64,000 bases of DNA, taken from contig AUJT01000023.1 of NCBI GenBank assembly GCA_000424365.1, positions 1-64,000 on the forward strand. Reading direction: 5' to 3'. This document shows positions 35,987 through 45,529 of this stretch, piece by piece. Under the pieces are notes generated by a model, which saw nothing but the letters and a program-made list of their open reading frames with translations, did no database searches and had not been told where the DNA came from. This stretch comes from Lachnospiraceae bacterium NK4A144. Lineage in GTDB: Bacteria > Bacillota > Clostridia > Lachnospirales > Lachnospiraceae. Position 1 is the stretch's first letter, and each line of letters starts with the position of its first letter. Made by a program: the position numbers and the translations under genes.

Positions 35987-36523
35987 TCATTTTTCAGCAG
36001 GTTCTTCATCCTCTATTACTTCATCGATAGCCTTCAGATCTTCATCTTTTATGAGTTTTTCCGGATCGAGCAGGAGCTTTACACTGTCTCCCGTCTTTCC
36101 TAGACCATACACATACTTGTTTTTCACCTTTCCCGGAGACAGCGCCGGCGGTGGCTCTATATCATCATCTTTTATGGTGACCACATCTGCAATAGTTTCT
36201 ACTATGAGCCCTATCACCGTGTTTTTTACATCCACAATGATGATGCACGTCCTGTCATTGTACTCAAAAGGCTTCTGCTTAAATCTGATCCTCACATCGA
36301 TAACCGGAACAATCTTTCCTCTCAGGTTTATGAGTCCCTTGATATATTCCTCCACCTCAGGTATCTCTGTGATAGGCTGTATGCCCATTATCTCATTCAC
36401 ATACTTCAGCTCTATACCATAGTATTCTGTCCCTGATCTGAAGGTCATAAACTGATGCGTGCCGTTTTCGCTGAGTCCTTCCTCCATCTCATCGAGACCA
36501 GCTTCTAATTTCTCTTCCGCCAT
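35987..36523 (-). CDS. cheW: Chemotaxis coupling protein
   Basis: 178 residues. The CheW fold is visible in FRSGTEYYGIELKYVNEIMGI, LINLRGKIVPVIDVRIRF, NTVIGLIVETIADVVTI and VYGLGKTGDSVKLLLDPEKLI. It links receptors to CheA. N- and C-terminal tails are unusually acidic (EEKLEAGLDEMEEG; KAIDEVIEDEEPAEK) and longer than in E. coli CheW. Located between cheA and the receptor gene. Confidence 0.93.
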   Translation of the reverse strand: MAEEKLEAGLDEMEEGLSENGTHQFMTFRSGTEYYGIELKYVNEIMGIQPITEIPEVEEYIKGLINLRGKIVPVIDVRIRFKQKPFEYNDRTCIIIVDVKNTVIGLIVETIADVVTIKDDDIEPPPALSPGKVKNKYVYGLGKTGDSVKLLLDPEKLIKDEDLKAIDEVIEDEEPAEK

Positions 36524-36540
36524 GATCTTCTCCTTTCATG

Positions 36541-38667
36541 TCACTGTGCTGCCAGCGTTCCGATGTCAAGTATCAATGCTATACTGCCATCTCCAAGCTG
36601 TGTACATCCTGAAAGTCCATCAACCTTTTTTATGTATTCAGGTATAGGCTTTACTACTATTTCCTGCCCACCGAGAAGCTTATCGACAAATATACATATC
36701 TTCTGCGCTTCATATTCCGTGAGTATCATGATGCCGTTCTCTATCTCCTGCGCAGCATTTTTTATATGATACCTCTCGCTAAGCCTCACTACCGAATAGT
36801 ACTGACCACGCACATTCAGATATTCTTCTCCATCCGGTTCCTTTATGATGCTGGAATTCCTGACATTGATAAATTCCTTTACAGAACCGGTCTCAATCAC
36901 AAATTTCTGCCTGCCGACTTCCAGCAATATTCCATTTATGATAGCCAGTGTGAGCGGTATCTTCAGCGTCATGGTAGACCCCTTGCCATATTCGGAGTCG
37001 ATTTCCAGCATACCTCCCACTGACTGGATATTCTGCATTACCACATCCATTCCCACACCTCTTCCGGAGAGTTCTGTGACTTTCTCCTTAGTAGAGAAGC
37101 CGGGTGACGTGATAAACTGGTATATCTCTTTATTTGTATAGTCAGCTATCGTCTTGTCTCTTGGCACGATGCCATTCTTCTTTGCTTTTGCAAAGAGTTT
37201 TTCGGGATTCATTCCTCCGCCGTCATCGCTGACGCTTATCAGCACCTTTCCGCCCTCATTCTTGGCTTCCAGAGTGATGAGACCCTTTTCAGACTTGCCC
37301 GCTGCCTTTCGTTCTGCTTTCTCTTCTATACCATGATCAATGGAATTTCGTATCATATGCATCAAAGGATCTGATATATGCTCGATAATATTCTTATCAA
37401 CCTCTGTATTCTCACCTATCATCTTGAATTCGATGTCTTTACCGACTTTCCTTGATGTATCGAAAACAATCCTGTTCATCTTCTGGAAAGTATTCGTAAG
37501 AGTCATCATCCTCATGGACATGATGACATCCTGCATCTCTGACACAAACTTCGTGAGCTGTGCTGCCGCTTTATTGAAATTCGTCAGATTAAGTCCGGGA
37601 ACATTAAGATCCGGATTCTGCAGGACTACAGATTCCGCTATGACCACTTCTCCTATGAGATCCATCAGCTGATCTATCTTATTCACATTGACACTGATAT
37701 AGCTTGCCGCCGGAGCCTTAGGCTTCTTATTCTTTGCAAGAGTCGCTTTCTTTCCAGCAGATTTGCTCTCAATGACATAGTCACCCGGTTTGACTTCGTC
37801 ATCCTCTTTTTTCTCAGGCTCTGCCTTTTTTTCTTCTTCGCCAAGATCTATGGTGTCCGATCCGACTATCACTGCCGGTACATCAAATCCTGCTTCAAAC
37901 TCTTCCTTGCTGCATTGCGATACATCAAAACTCTCTACGTCAAATCCGCCAAGTGCAACCTTGACATCTTCTATCTCCAGATTTGCCTTTACGAGTATCT
38001 TGAATCCCTGCTCCAGTATCACATCCGCTGAGGATTCATTTGTAATGATATCCTCAGGAGAATAGTACATCTCCTCTGTAAGTTCCTTTAGAGAATTCAC
38101 AAGGGCAAATGCATGGATATTACTCATCTGGGTATCATTCCGGTAGTATGCCGTGATGTAGTAATAATTAAAATGATCACTGCCTGCCGCTGCCCCGATA
38201 TAGAACTGTGTAGGACCCTCATCCGGCAATTCCTCCGGAAGCTCCTTATCCTCTTCAAGGATTTCATTCTTAATCTTACTTAGAAACTTATCAATGTCTT
38301 TTATAAGCTTTGAGGAATCCTTTGTCGGTTCTCCTCCATCTCTTATGTTGTCAAATTCTTCTCTAAGAAAATCCGAAACTGCAAGAATCTTCTCCACAAG
38401 TTCCAGATGCGGCACATTCTTCGGATGAGATTCTCTGATATAGAAAAACACATCTTCCAGCTTGTGCGCGAGCTTCATGATGTCATCAAACATCATGATT
38501 CCCGATGACCCCTTTATAGTATGCATGACGCGAAAAAATTCATTGATATCATCTTCATCAAATCCGTCTGCGTCTTTTTTCTCAAGGGTCGTCATTTCGA
38601 GCTGCTCAAGAAGTTGCCCGTTTTCATACAGGTACATATCAAGCATGCTGTCCAGCTCGTCACCCAT
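36541..38667 (-). CDS. cheA: Chemotaxis histidine kinase
   Basis: 708 residues. Hpt domain with phospho-acceptor His49 in FFRVMHTIKGSSGIM; a P2-like domain about 150-270; linker rich in Lys/Glu; dimerisation P3 from about 320; kinase core with MIRNSIDHGIE (N-box), VSDDGGGMNP (G1) and LSGRGVGMDVV (G2); CheW-like P5 at the C-terminus. It phosphorylates CheY and CheB in response to receptors. Ribosome site AGGAGGGGG before ATG. Confidence 0.95.
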   Translation of the reverse strand: MGDELDSMLDMYLYENGQLLEQLEMTTLEKKDADGFDEDDINEFFRVMHTIKGSSGIMMFDDIMKLAHKLEDVFFYIRESHPKNVPHLELVEKILAVSDFLREEFDNIRDGGEPTKDSSKLIKDIDKFLSKIKNEILEEDKELPEELPDEGPTQFYIGAAAGSDHFNYYYITAYYRNDTQMSNIHAFALVNSLKELTEEMYYSPEDIITNESSADVILEQGFKILVKANLEIEDVKVALGGFDVESFDVSQCSKEEFEAGFDVPAVIVGSDTIDLGEEEKKAEPEKKEDDEVKPGDYVIESKSAGKKATLAKNKKPKAPAASYISVNVNKIDQLMDLIGEVVIAESVVLQNPDLNVPGLNLTNFNKAAAQLTKFVSEMQDVIMSMRMMTLTNTFQKMNRIVFDTSRKVGKDIEFKMIGENTEVDKNIIEHISDPLMHMIRNSIDHGIEEKAERKAAGKSEKGLITLEAKNEGGKVLISVSDDGGGMNPEKLFAKAKKNGIVPRDKTIADYTNKEIYQFITSPGFSTKEKVTELSGRGVGMDVVMQNIQSVGGMLEIDSEYGKGSTMTLKIPLTLAIINGILLEVGRQKFVIETGSVKEFINVRNSSIIKEPDGEEYLNVRGQYYSVVRLSERYHIKNAAQEIENGIMILTEYEAQKICIFVDKLLGGQEIVVKPIPEYIKKVDGLSGCTQLGDGSIALILDIGTLAAQ

Positions 38668-38683
38668 TTGTCCCCCTCCTTTC

Positions 38684-38731
38684 GTTACTGCTCACCAGCT
38701 TACAGCTCGTTCCAGCAACGTATTCACGCAA
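38684..38731 (+). repeat. Partial R2 element
   Basis: CGTTACTGCTCAC followed by AGCTTACAGCTCG matches the left end of the R2 repeats (25208, 29090). The remainder is absent. It occupies most of the cheA-cheY gap, so the element has sat inside the operon without breaking it. Confidence 0.55.
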
Positions 38732-38740
38732 CTTAGACCG

Positions 38741-39133
38741 TCACTTCAAGCCAAGCTTCTTCATTGCAGCATCCAGCTTATTTACATCAACCGGCTTCGC
38801 ACAGTAGACTGTGCATCCAAGTTCAAATGCCATCTTCACATTTTTCTCAGCCGAAAGTGCTGTCATCATAATGATCTTTGACTGTTCCTTTGTCGAAAGC
38901 CCCTTCTGCTTTTCGACTTCGCGTATTGTCTTCAGCACCTGATATCCATCCATCTCCGGCATCATCACATCCAGACAGATGAGGTCATACGGCTCATCAT
39001 CTTCATCTGCCATGAGATATGCCTCCACAGCTTCCTGTCCATCCACAGTACCGTCACACTCACCGTACTTAGACATATGGTTCATGATAAATTTCCTGCT
39101 GGCAAAATCATCTTCTGCTATTAGTATCTTCAT
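38741..39133 (-). CDS. cheY: CheY-like single-domain response regulator
   Basis: 130 residues from ATG 39133 (GGAGGGAG 9 nt upstream; the longer frame to 39238 overlaps cheB). Receiver features: ILIAEDDFASRKFI, LICLDVMMPEMDG (Asp acceptor), MMTALSAEK and YCAKPVD (Lys). No output domain. It would carry the CheA signal to the flagellar switch or another target. Encoded between cheB and cheA. Confidence 0.9.
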   Translation of the reverse strand: MKILIAEDDFASRKFIMNHMSKYGECDGTVDGQEAVEAYLMADEDDEPYDLICLDVMMPEMDGYQVLKTIREVEKQKGLSTKEQSKIIMMTALSAEKNVKMAFELGCTVYCAKPVDVNKLDAAMKKLGLK

Positions 39134-39167
39134 GGACAATGTCTCCCTCCTTTTGACTCTGACTTCA

Positions 39168-40196
39168 TCACATAGAGCTAAGAACCGTGTAGATCTTGTT
39201 GGAAATAGCTCCCAGCGGCAGCTGATATTCCACTGCACCTATGTCATAAGCAACCTTTGGCATACCATAGACAACACATGACGCTTCATCCTGACCTATC
39301 GTATGACCACCTGACTTTCTGATAGCAAGCAATCCATCTGCACCATCCTTGCCCATACCGGTCAATATAGCAGCGACAGCTCTTCTTCCTGCTGTCCTCG
39401 CCACAGACTCAAACATCACATCCACTGAGGGACAATGCCCGCTGACCCGCTCACCAGCCCTGCATTCAACTTGAAAATGTTCTCCATTTTTTACAAGTCT
39501 CAGATGCTTGTCCCCGGGTGCGATAAATACGTGTCCCGGACTCAGCACATCTCCAGTCTCAGCTTCTTTCACATGCACTGCACACTGGTTATCGAGTCTC
39601 TCTGCAAACATTCTGGTAAATCCCTTTGGCATATGCTGTGTGACTATCGTACCGGGTATATCCGTTTTGAACCCCATTATCACATCACACAGGGCTTCTG
39701 TCCCTCCTGTAGAAGCTCCAAGAGCTACCACCAGTTCTTTATTGCTGATACTTTCCACCGCACTACTATGCTGCCTTGCAGTGCTTCGCTTCATACGTCT
39801 CACATCAACTGTTGCAGCGATCTTTACCTTGGTACACATTTCCCTTTTCAGGTAGTCCAGTATCTCATCCTTTGTCATATTCACAGGCTTTGATATAAAG
39901 TCCACAGCACCCACGTTCAATGCATCAAAGACTTTGTTGCTGAGTGAACTCACCATTACAACCGGGATAGGATACTGAGGCATGAGCCTCTGCAAAAATT
40001 CTATGCCGTCCATCCTCGGCATCTCTATATCAAGCGTCATGACATCCGGTCTGTACTTCAGGATCATATCCCGGGCTTCAAACGGATTGGAAGCAACGCC
40101 TACAACCTCCAGTGCCGGATCCGCACTGATCCCTTTCACCATCAGATCCGCAAACATCATTGAATCATCTACAACCAGTACCTTTATTTTTCTCAT
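39168..40196 (-). CDS. cheB: Protein-glutamate methylesterase/deamidase
   Basis: 342 residues. Receiver domain (VLVVDDSMMFADLM, MTLDIEMPRMDGIEFL, FISKP) followed by the esterase with the Ser nucleophile in ALGASTGGTEALC, the His in VTQHMPKGFTRMFAERL and the Asp in LTGMGKDGADGL. It demethylates receptors for adaptation and pairs with the adjacent cheR. Linker between domains is basic (VRRMKRSTARQH). Confidence 0.95.
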   Translation of the reverse strand: MRKIKVLVVDDSMMFADLMVKGISADPALEVVGVASNPFEARDMILKYRPDVMTLDIEMPRMDGIEFLQRLMPQYPIPVVMVSSLSNKVFDALNVGAVDFISKPVNMTKDEILDYLKREMCTKVKIAATVDVRRMKRSTARQHSSAVESISNKELVVALGASTGGTEALCDVIMGFKTDIPGTIVTQHMPKGFTRMFAERLDNQCAVHVKEAETGDVLSPGHVFIAPGDKHLRLVKNGEHFQVECRAGERVSGHCPSVDVMFESVARTAGRRAVAAILTGMGKDGADGLLAIRKSGGHTIGQDEASCVVYGMPKVAYDIGAVEYQLPLGAISNKIYTVLSSM

Positions 40197-40226
40197 AGCC
40201 TTTACCCCCTGCTTAAAAACTGCGTC

Positions 40227-41036
40227 CTACCGCTCTACTTTTCTGAAAATAGAAGGTCTCACATATTCAAGCTGAGTCGCGTCCTTATCAATATTTTCTG
40301 TATTACCGATGATAAGATAACCGCCGGGTTCAAGGATGTTGTAAATCTTATTTACCAGATTTCTCTTTGTTTCCGCAGAAAAATAGATCATTACATTTCT
40401 CAGAAAAACGCAATGCATACGCTTTTTGAAAGGAAAATCATCCATCAGATTAAACTGCCTGAACATCACATTTTTCCTGATATCATCTGAAACTCTGTAA
40501 TTAAACTCGTCAACTCTCTTAAAGTTGCTTCTCTGCCATACTTCAGGCAGTACTTCTATCTTCTCTTTCAGATATACACCATTCATGGCATATCGCAGAA
40601 CCTCGCTGGAAAGATCTGTAGCGAGCAGAGTAGAATCCCACTTTCCATAGTTCAGTCCCAGAAAATCCTTTATAACCATGGCGATGGTATACGGTTCCTC
40701 ACCGGAAGATGATGCTCCGGACCATATCCTTATATCATGAGTATTCTGCTCTTTTTTTACTATCCACGGCAGGATCACATCCCTTAAAAACACAAAATGA
40801 TCCGGTTCTCTCCAGAAATATGTATGATTTGTCGTAAGGATATTCAGCATATTCTGCAGCTCATGCCCACTCCTGTCTCTTTCAACAGCATTCAGATATT
40901 CCCCATAGCTCGCATATCCCTGTCTTGCAATATAATTATCCAGTCTCCCCTGCACTATGACCTTTTTACTTGCAAGATTTATTCCATATCTGCTCTCTAA
41001 AAATTCAACAAGCCTGTTAAATTCAACTTCAGTCAT
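40227..41036 (-). CDS. cheR: Chemotaxis protein methyltransferase
   Basis: 269 residues. N-terminal helical domain (YGINLASKKVIVQGRLDNYI) and SAM-binding catalytic domain with RIWSGASSSGEEPYTIAM, LLATDLSSEVL and CVFLRNVMIYFS, all typical of CheR. It methylates receptor glutamates. No TPR extension. 30 bp upstream of cheB. Confidence 0.95.
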   Translation of the reverse strand: MTEVEFNRLVEFLESRYGINLASKKVIVQGRLDNYIARQGYASYGEYLNAVERDRSGHELQNMLNILTTNHTYFWREPDHFVFLRDVILPWIVKKEQNTHDIRIWSGASSSGEEPYTIAMVIKDFLGLNYGKWDSTLLATDLSSEVLRYAMNGVYLKEKIEVLPEVWQRSNFKRVDEFNYRVSDDIRKNVMFRQFNLMDDFPFKKRMHCVFLRNVMIYFSAETKRNLVNKIYNILEPGGYLIIGNTENIDKDATQLEYVRPSIFRKVER

Positions 41037-41056
41037 CTGCCATCACTTCCGTTCTT

Positions 41057-42007
41057 TCACTTTATCTGTTTCTTTATCCGTAAAAACAGATCCAGAAGAT
41101 AGGGATCAAATACCTTTCCCCTATCCGCTTTCATATTTTCAAAGCACTCTTCCCTCGTATGTCCTTTTGATATCCCCTGTGCAAATTCATCTACAATCCT
41201 TATGATCCTCGCTGCAAGGGGTATCTCTTCTCCCTTTAAGCCCTCCGGGCTTCCGCTGCCATCCCAGTTTTCCCTATAACTCTTTATCACATCTACCGAC
41301 GTTGTCACTGCCGCATTCTTTTCATCCTCAGAAAAGATGATCTCCACGATCTTGTAATCAATATTTCTGATCACACCGGCTATCTCTATACCATCCACAA
41401 ACGCCGTTGATATCTGCGATTCATATTTTTCCGTAAAATTAAGAGCCTGTGCCAGCATTCTCGCATTTAATGCCAGTTTTTCGATTTCATCATTATCTTT
41501 ACTGCCACTGCTTTTTAGTCTTGCTATTTTTTCAAGTATGCGTTTCTTTTCATTATTAAACTTTTTACTTTGTTCACTTACGACACTGTGAAGTTTCCTG
41601 TTGCTCTCCTGAAGCTCATGCTTCAATCTGTAGATATTCAGATGCGTGGAAACTCTGGTCTTTATCTCTATCACACTAAAAGGTTTTCTGATGAAATCGA
41701 CACCGCCTATCTCAAATGCTCTTTCCATCTCATCATCACTCTCTGAAGCTGACACAAAGATAACCGGTATATCCCTTGTATGCGGATTTTCCTTTAACAT
41801 CCTGCAAAATTCATAGCCATTTATATCCGGCATCATGATGTCAAGGAGAACCATCTGCGGCAGCTTCTCTTTCAAGAGTGCTGTAGCTTCCGCTGCGCTG
41901 CTTGCCGAGATCGTGTCATACCCCAGATCTTCAAGGATATCTTCCAGCAACCCTATATTTATCATCACATCGTCAACGATCAGTATAGTTGCCTTTTTTT
42001 CTTCCAT
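41057..42007 (-). CDS. Response regulator with degenerate HD-GYP-like output domain
   Basis: 316 residues. A clear receiver (ILIVDDVMINIGLLEDIL, MVLLDIMMPDINGYEF, FIRKPF) is joined by a coiled coil (about 130-170) to a domain whose end, YRENWDGSGSPEGLKGEEIPLAARIIRIVDEFAQG, matches the GYP half of HD-GYP phosphodiesterases. The HD metal motif is absent and GYP reads GSP, so hydrolysis of c-di-GMP is unlikely. It probably acts as a signalling adaptor within the chemosensory pathway. Encoded 8 bp after the kinase gene. Confidence 0.8.
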   Translation of the reverse strand: MEEKKATILIVDDVMINIGLLEDILEDLGYDTISASSAAEATALLKEKLPQMVLLDIMMPDINGYEFCRMLKENPHTRDIPVIFVSASESDDEMERAFEIGGVDFIRKPFSVIEIKTRVSTHLNIYRLKHELQESNRKLHSVVSEQSKKFNNEKKRILEKIARLKSSGSKDNDEIEKLALNARMLAQALNFTEKYESQISTAFVDGIEIAGVIRNIDYKIVEIIFSEDEKNAAVTTSVDVIKSYRENWDGSGSPEGLKGEEIPLAARIIRIVDEFAQGISKGHTREECFENMKADRGKVFDPYLLDLFLRIKKQIK

Positions 42008-42014
42008 ATCAATA

Positions 42015-43499
42015 TCACTCTCCCCGGGATCGAAGCTCCTCGATAAGTTTATCCAGATACTCTGTGCAATTCTCTTTCTTCTCTTTTCGTATACTCATCA
42101 CCAGTCTGAGTGCCAGGGATGACACTTCCTTAGGTGCTGCAGCTGTGAGCTTCTTGATATTCTCCGCAAATTTTTCCGCTTTTTCCCAGTTGTCAAGTTC
42201 TACGCACAGAGCTGTTTTCTCAATGAGATCCCGCATAGTCCGTATATTTTCGGCACTGCCATATTCCGCTCTATCCTGTACCTCCTGCTGCTCCTGATTG
42301 AAAGACAAAGACTGCTTCAGGTCGTCTATCGTCACCTCATGAGCTTCGCCCTCTTCATAATTTTCCGCTTCGAGATTTACTGTAAAGATAAATGTTGTAC
42401 CCTTACCCTTTTCACTCTCAAGCTCGATATGACCTCCCATGAGTTCTACTATCTGTTTGCATACATAAAGTCCGAGACCTGTTCCGCCGTATTTCCTTGT
42501 AATAGAGCCGTCTACCTGTGTAAAACTTCTAAAAAGCTTGTCCTTATCTTCCTTGGACATGCCAATCCCCGTATCCATCACGAAAAAGGTAAGCTCAATA
42601 TTCTTACCATTTTGCTTTGTCATATATAGTTCCAGTGCCACATGACCGATATCCGTAAATTTCAGAGCGTTATTAAGCAGATTGTTTATAACCTGGCTCA
42701 GACGAAACTCATCTCCTATGACCTTATCCGGCACATTATCAGCTATGTGATATGTGAGATTCAGTCCCTTTTCATTCGCCACCGCCGACGACGTATTGAT
42801 GCAGCCTTCGATAAGCCCGTGGAGAGAAAACGATTCTTCCTGTATCTCCATTCTTCCGTTTTCGATCTTTGCATAGTCCAGAAGATTATCTATGATCTTT
42901 TCCATATTTGCGCAGCAGGTAAGGACGATATTCAATATACGGCGTTTCCCTTCATCGCTCTCATCAGACTTCAGATTGTTTATATGACCCTTGATGCCAT
43001 TCACCGGAGTCCTGAGTTCATGTGTGAGATTCGCCACAAACTCATCCTGTGCTTTCATGACATCCCTCATATTGTCTTCAAGCTGCTTCATCTGCTTACG
43101 CTGCAGATCGATGTCACGCATATCCCTCATTATGCATGCACCAACTCTTCTTCCAAATACATTTTCTACAAGAAAGACTTTCAGCATGATAGGAAAACAA
43201 CTGTGATTTACCCTGTATGCATCCTCTTTTATCTCTTTATCAGAATTTTTCTCTATAAACGCAAAAACATCCTCATTTTCCGGAAAAAAATTTGGAAGAA
43301 CATCCTTGATATTATGCTCTGCAATCTCTACCTGCAGTTCATCTTTTCCCTTCTGATTCACGAAGCTAATAAGTCCTTCTCCATCGAAAAAACATATTAT
43401 TTCAGAAGTGTTGTCGAAAATTGCCGTAATCGAACCAAAACTATTCAACCAAAGTTCCCCCTCTGCCCTTTGCTGCAAACAAACCAAATAGTCTGACAT
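42015..43499 (-). CDS. Cytoplasmic PAS-domain sensor histidine kinase
   Basis: 494 residues from ATG 43499. No membrane segment. A PAS-like domain (about 20-135, FDNTSEIICFFDGEGLISFVN), a coiled coil, then FVANLTHELRTPVNGI (His), NNLLNNALKFTDIG, FVMDTGIGMSKED and YGGTGLGLYVCKQIVELM. The last 110 residues resemble an Hpt-like helical bundle but I see no convincing acceptor His motif. First gene of the che operon. No Shine-Dalgarno site is visible before this ATG or before an in-frame ATG at 43574, so the start is uncertain. Confidence 0.85.
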   Translation of the reverse strand: MSDYLVCLQQRAEGELWLNSFGSITAIFDNTSEIICFFDGEGLISFVNQKGKDELQVEIAEHNIKDVLPNFFPENEDVFAFIEKNSDKEIKEDAYRVNHSCFPIMLKVFLVENVFGRRVGACIMRDMRDIDLQRKQMKQLEDNMRDVMKAQDEFVANLTHELRTPVNGIKGHINNLKSDESDEGKRRILNIVLTCCANMEKIIDNLLDYAKIENGRMEIQEESFSLHGLIEGCINTSSAVANEKGLNLTYHIADNVPDKVIGDEFRLSQVINNLLNNALKFTDIGHVALELYMTKQNGKNIELTFFVMDTGIGMSKEDKDKLFRSFTQVDGSITRKYGGTGLGLYVCKQIVELMGGHIELESEKGKGTTFIFTVNLEAENYEEGEAHEVTIDDLKQSLSFNQEQQEVQDRAEYGSAENIRTMRDLIEKTALCVELDNWEKAEKFAENIKKLTAAAPKEVSSLALRLVMSIRKEKKENCTEYLDKLIEELRSRGE

Positions 43500-43618
43500 T
43501 ATGCAATTTAATGTATATTTTATATAATAATTTTTGAACAATGTGCATTTTTGACAATACACACGTTTCAACATTTTGATTATTATTCACAATTGTTTAT
43601 AATTTACTGTTATGTTTA

Positions 43619-43645
43619 TTATCGGCATAAATTATCATTACTTAA
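43619..43645 (-). promoter_or_regulatory. Sigma-28-like promoter of the chemosensory operon
   Basis: Minus strand TTAAGTAA (43638-43645), 11 bp, then GCCGATAA (43619-43626). The -10 part and the spacing match the flagellar sigma factor consensus exactly; the -35 part matches 5 of 8. It would express the che genes with the flagellar regulon. The leader to the first ATG is about 110 nt and A+T-rich. Confidence 0.75.
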
Positions 43646-43738
43646 TGGGTATTTATCCTGATGCCGGCGGTACACTCACTTATTCCATACGCGCCTTCGG
43701 CTTTGATTATCAAGGCAGAATTGTCTAAAGCCTTGTAA

Positions 43739-43782
43739 AAAAAGCCTGCAGGTGGCTTATAAGTCACCTGCAAGCTTTTTTA
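43739..43782. terminator. Bidirectional terminator between CobW and the che promoter
   Basis: Long stem AAAGCCTGCAGGTG/CACCTGCAAGCTTT (43741-43754 with 43765-43778) with A-run and T-run on either side. Ends the ABC exporter-CobW transcript on the minus strand. The sequence 43646-43738 holds nothing further I can support. Confidence 0.9.
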
Positions 43783-43816
43783 TCATTTCAGATTGTGAGC
43801 TGCTTTGAATGCTTCA

Positions 43817-44773
43817 TCAGTGCTGCCGCTCTCCAGTGCCGCCCTCAAAGTAAGAATAGACTCTTTCTTTATCGAGTTTTTCTCCTATCACTATCAGAAT
43901 AGACTGACCTGTCTTTACTTCACGTATTTCTTCCGCTTCTCTTGTTATATTTAATTCAAACCATTTTCCATCGGGAGTATTTAAATAGCCTTTAATACGA
44001 AGCACCTTTCCTGCTGAAGTATCATGAAGAAGTTTGTGTGCTTTCTCTGTAAGCTCCTCTTCTTTCATCACCACATTCATATAAAAGAAAGAATCAAATC
44101 CGTTTTCATCCACGCTCGTGATCTTCACATGATCCGCACCCACATATTCCACTCGGGTTAGTCGTGCAAAATCTTCTTTTGTATATTCGTCTATGTTTTT
44201 CGAAAAAAGATTCTCTGCTTTGAAACGTCTCCTGCACTTGAATCGCTCCATTGCCCGGTTTAGATGATCTGCGATCACAGCTTCTTTTCCGGGATTTGTA
44301 TCCACATGACTTAATACGATCTTTCCGGCATTTGCAGCCTGCGCCATAAAGAAGTATTCTGCTTCTTCTGACATTTGTTCAGGGATTCCCGCATCAACAA
44401 TAGTTATGACACTTCCGATACGATACCAGCTGTCGATAGGATCTTCATGAAGGATATCAAAAAACTCGTCTGTATCAAAAATGCCTGACGGTTCTACGAT
44501 AATGCGATCGTATCCGGACATTCCCATCGATATCAGCTTTGACTTAAATCGTCTCTTGTGACAATCGTAATCACAGCCACCGCTTATCATCTCGATCTCA
44601 CACTTCTCACCTCTGAGATCAGAAAGAAGTGTCATATCTACATTTACAGCACCATAGTCATTTTCAAGTATCCCTATCCTCATACCTTCATCCATAAGGT
44701 ACTGAGCGTATTTCCTGATAAACGTTGTTTTTCCAGAACCAAGAAATCCTGTGACAAGATCAATAACCGGCAT
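43817..44773 (-). CDS. CobW/COG0523-type G3E GTPase
   Basis: 318 residues. Walker A GFLGSGKT, switch region ENDYGAVNVDMTLL, VEPSGIFD (Walker B-like) and LSHVDTN in the G4 (NKxD) position. The family metal motif CxCC is altered: here GGCDYDCHKR, two Cys separated by three residues. Relatives are metal chaperones or cobalamin-metabolism GTPases. It follows the ABC ATPase gene by 15 bp and is probably in the exporter operon, hinting at metal-linked function. Substrate metal unknown. Confidence 0.85.
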   Translation of the reverse strand: MPVIDLVTGFLGSGKTTFIRKYAQYLMDEGMRIGILENDYGAVNVDMTLLSDLRGEKCEIEMISGGCDYDCHKRRFKSKLISMGMSGYDRIIVEPSGIFDTDEFFDILHEDPIDSWYRIGSVITIVDAGIPEQMSEEAEYFFMAQAANAGKIVLSHVDTNPGKEAVIADHLNRAMERFKCRRRFKAENLFSKNIDEYTKEDFARLTRVEYVGADHVKITSVDENGFDSFFYMNVVMKEEELTEKAHKLLHDTSAGKVLRIKGYLNTPDGKWFELNITREAEEIREVKTGQSILIVIGEKLDKERVYSYFEGGTGERQH

Positions 44774-44788
44774 AAAAACTCCTAAAAA

Positions 44789-45529
44789 TCAATAATTAAT
44801 GTCCCATGCGTTTTTGGGATTTTCGACCCGTTCATCTGATTTAACGGTCGAATTCTTTACTCGTATAACTCTGTCTGCGATCTCCGCACATGCACTGTTA
44901 TGCGTTACCATTACGACAGTCCTGCCCTTTTCGTGGCTTTCTTTCTGCAGTAGCTCCAGTATCTCACATCCGGTATTTGTATCGAGCGCACCTGTCGGTT
45001 CGTCGCACAATAATAATCTCGGATTTTTCGCAAGCGCTCTTGCTATGGATATCCTCTGCTGCTCACCCCCGGACATCTGAGACGGAAAGTGATACATCCT
45101 CTTGGTAAGCCCCACCGCAGCGATCGCATCTTCCGGACGCATTACCTCTATTTTACCCGTATTCCACACAGATTTCTTTCGTGAATTTGCACGAACATCT
45201 TTCATAAGAGCAACATTTTCATAGGCAGTAAGCATCGGGATCAGATTATAAAACTGGAAAACAACACCCACATTCCAGGCTCTGTAATCTGTGAGATCAT
45301 CGTCACTGAATCTAGCGATGTCTTTTCCATCAAATATGATCTCACCCTCAGTCGGTGAATCCATTCCTCCGAGGAGATTTAAGAGTGTGCTCTTTCCTGC
45401 GCCGGACGGTCCGAGGATCACTACAAATTCTCCTTCTTCCAGATTTAGATTTATGTCATGTATCGCATAAAAACTCTGGTCTCCCATTGTATAGGATCTT
45501 GACACGTTTTTTAACTCAATTAAGGACAT
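44789..45529 (-). CDS. ABC transporter ATP-binding protein (MacB/LolD type)
   Basis: 246 residues: Walker [19 protein letters not shown]-loop VVFQFYNL, signature [16 protein letters not shown], Walker B LLLCDEP, H-loop VVMVTHN. Sequence class is that of LolD/MacB exporters working with FtsX-like permeases. The start overlaps the end of the adaptor gene by 14 bases. Energises the exporter formed with the two upstream genes. Confidence 0.95.
   Translation of the reverse strand: MSLIELKNVSRSYTMGDQSFYAIHDINLNLEEGEFVVILGPSGAGKSTLLNLLGGMDSPTEGEIIFDGKDIARFSDDDLTDYRAWNVGVVFQFYNLIPMLTAYENVALMKDVRANSRKKSVWNTGKIEVMRPEDAIAAVGLTKRMYHFPSQMSGGEQQRISIARALAKNPRLLLCDEPTGALDTNTGCEILELLQKESHEKGRTVVMVTHNSACAEIADRVIRVKNSTVKSDERVENPKNAWDINY

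Noticed and set aside
42642-43496. Plus-strand frame of 284 codons
   Set aside because: Shadow of the histidine kinase gene, no ribosome site and no recognisable domain.
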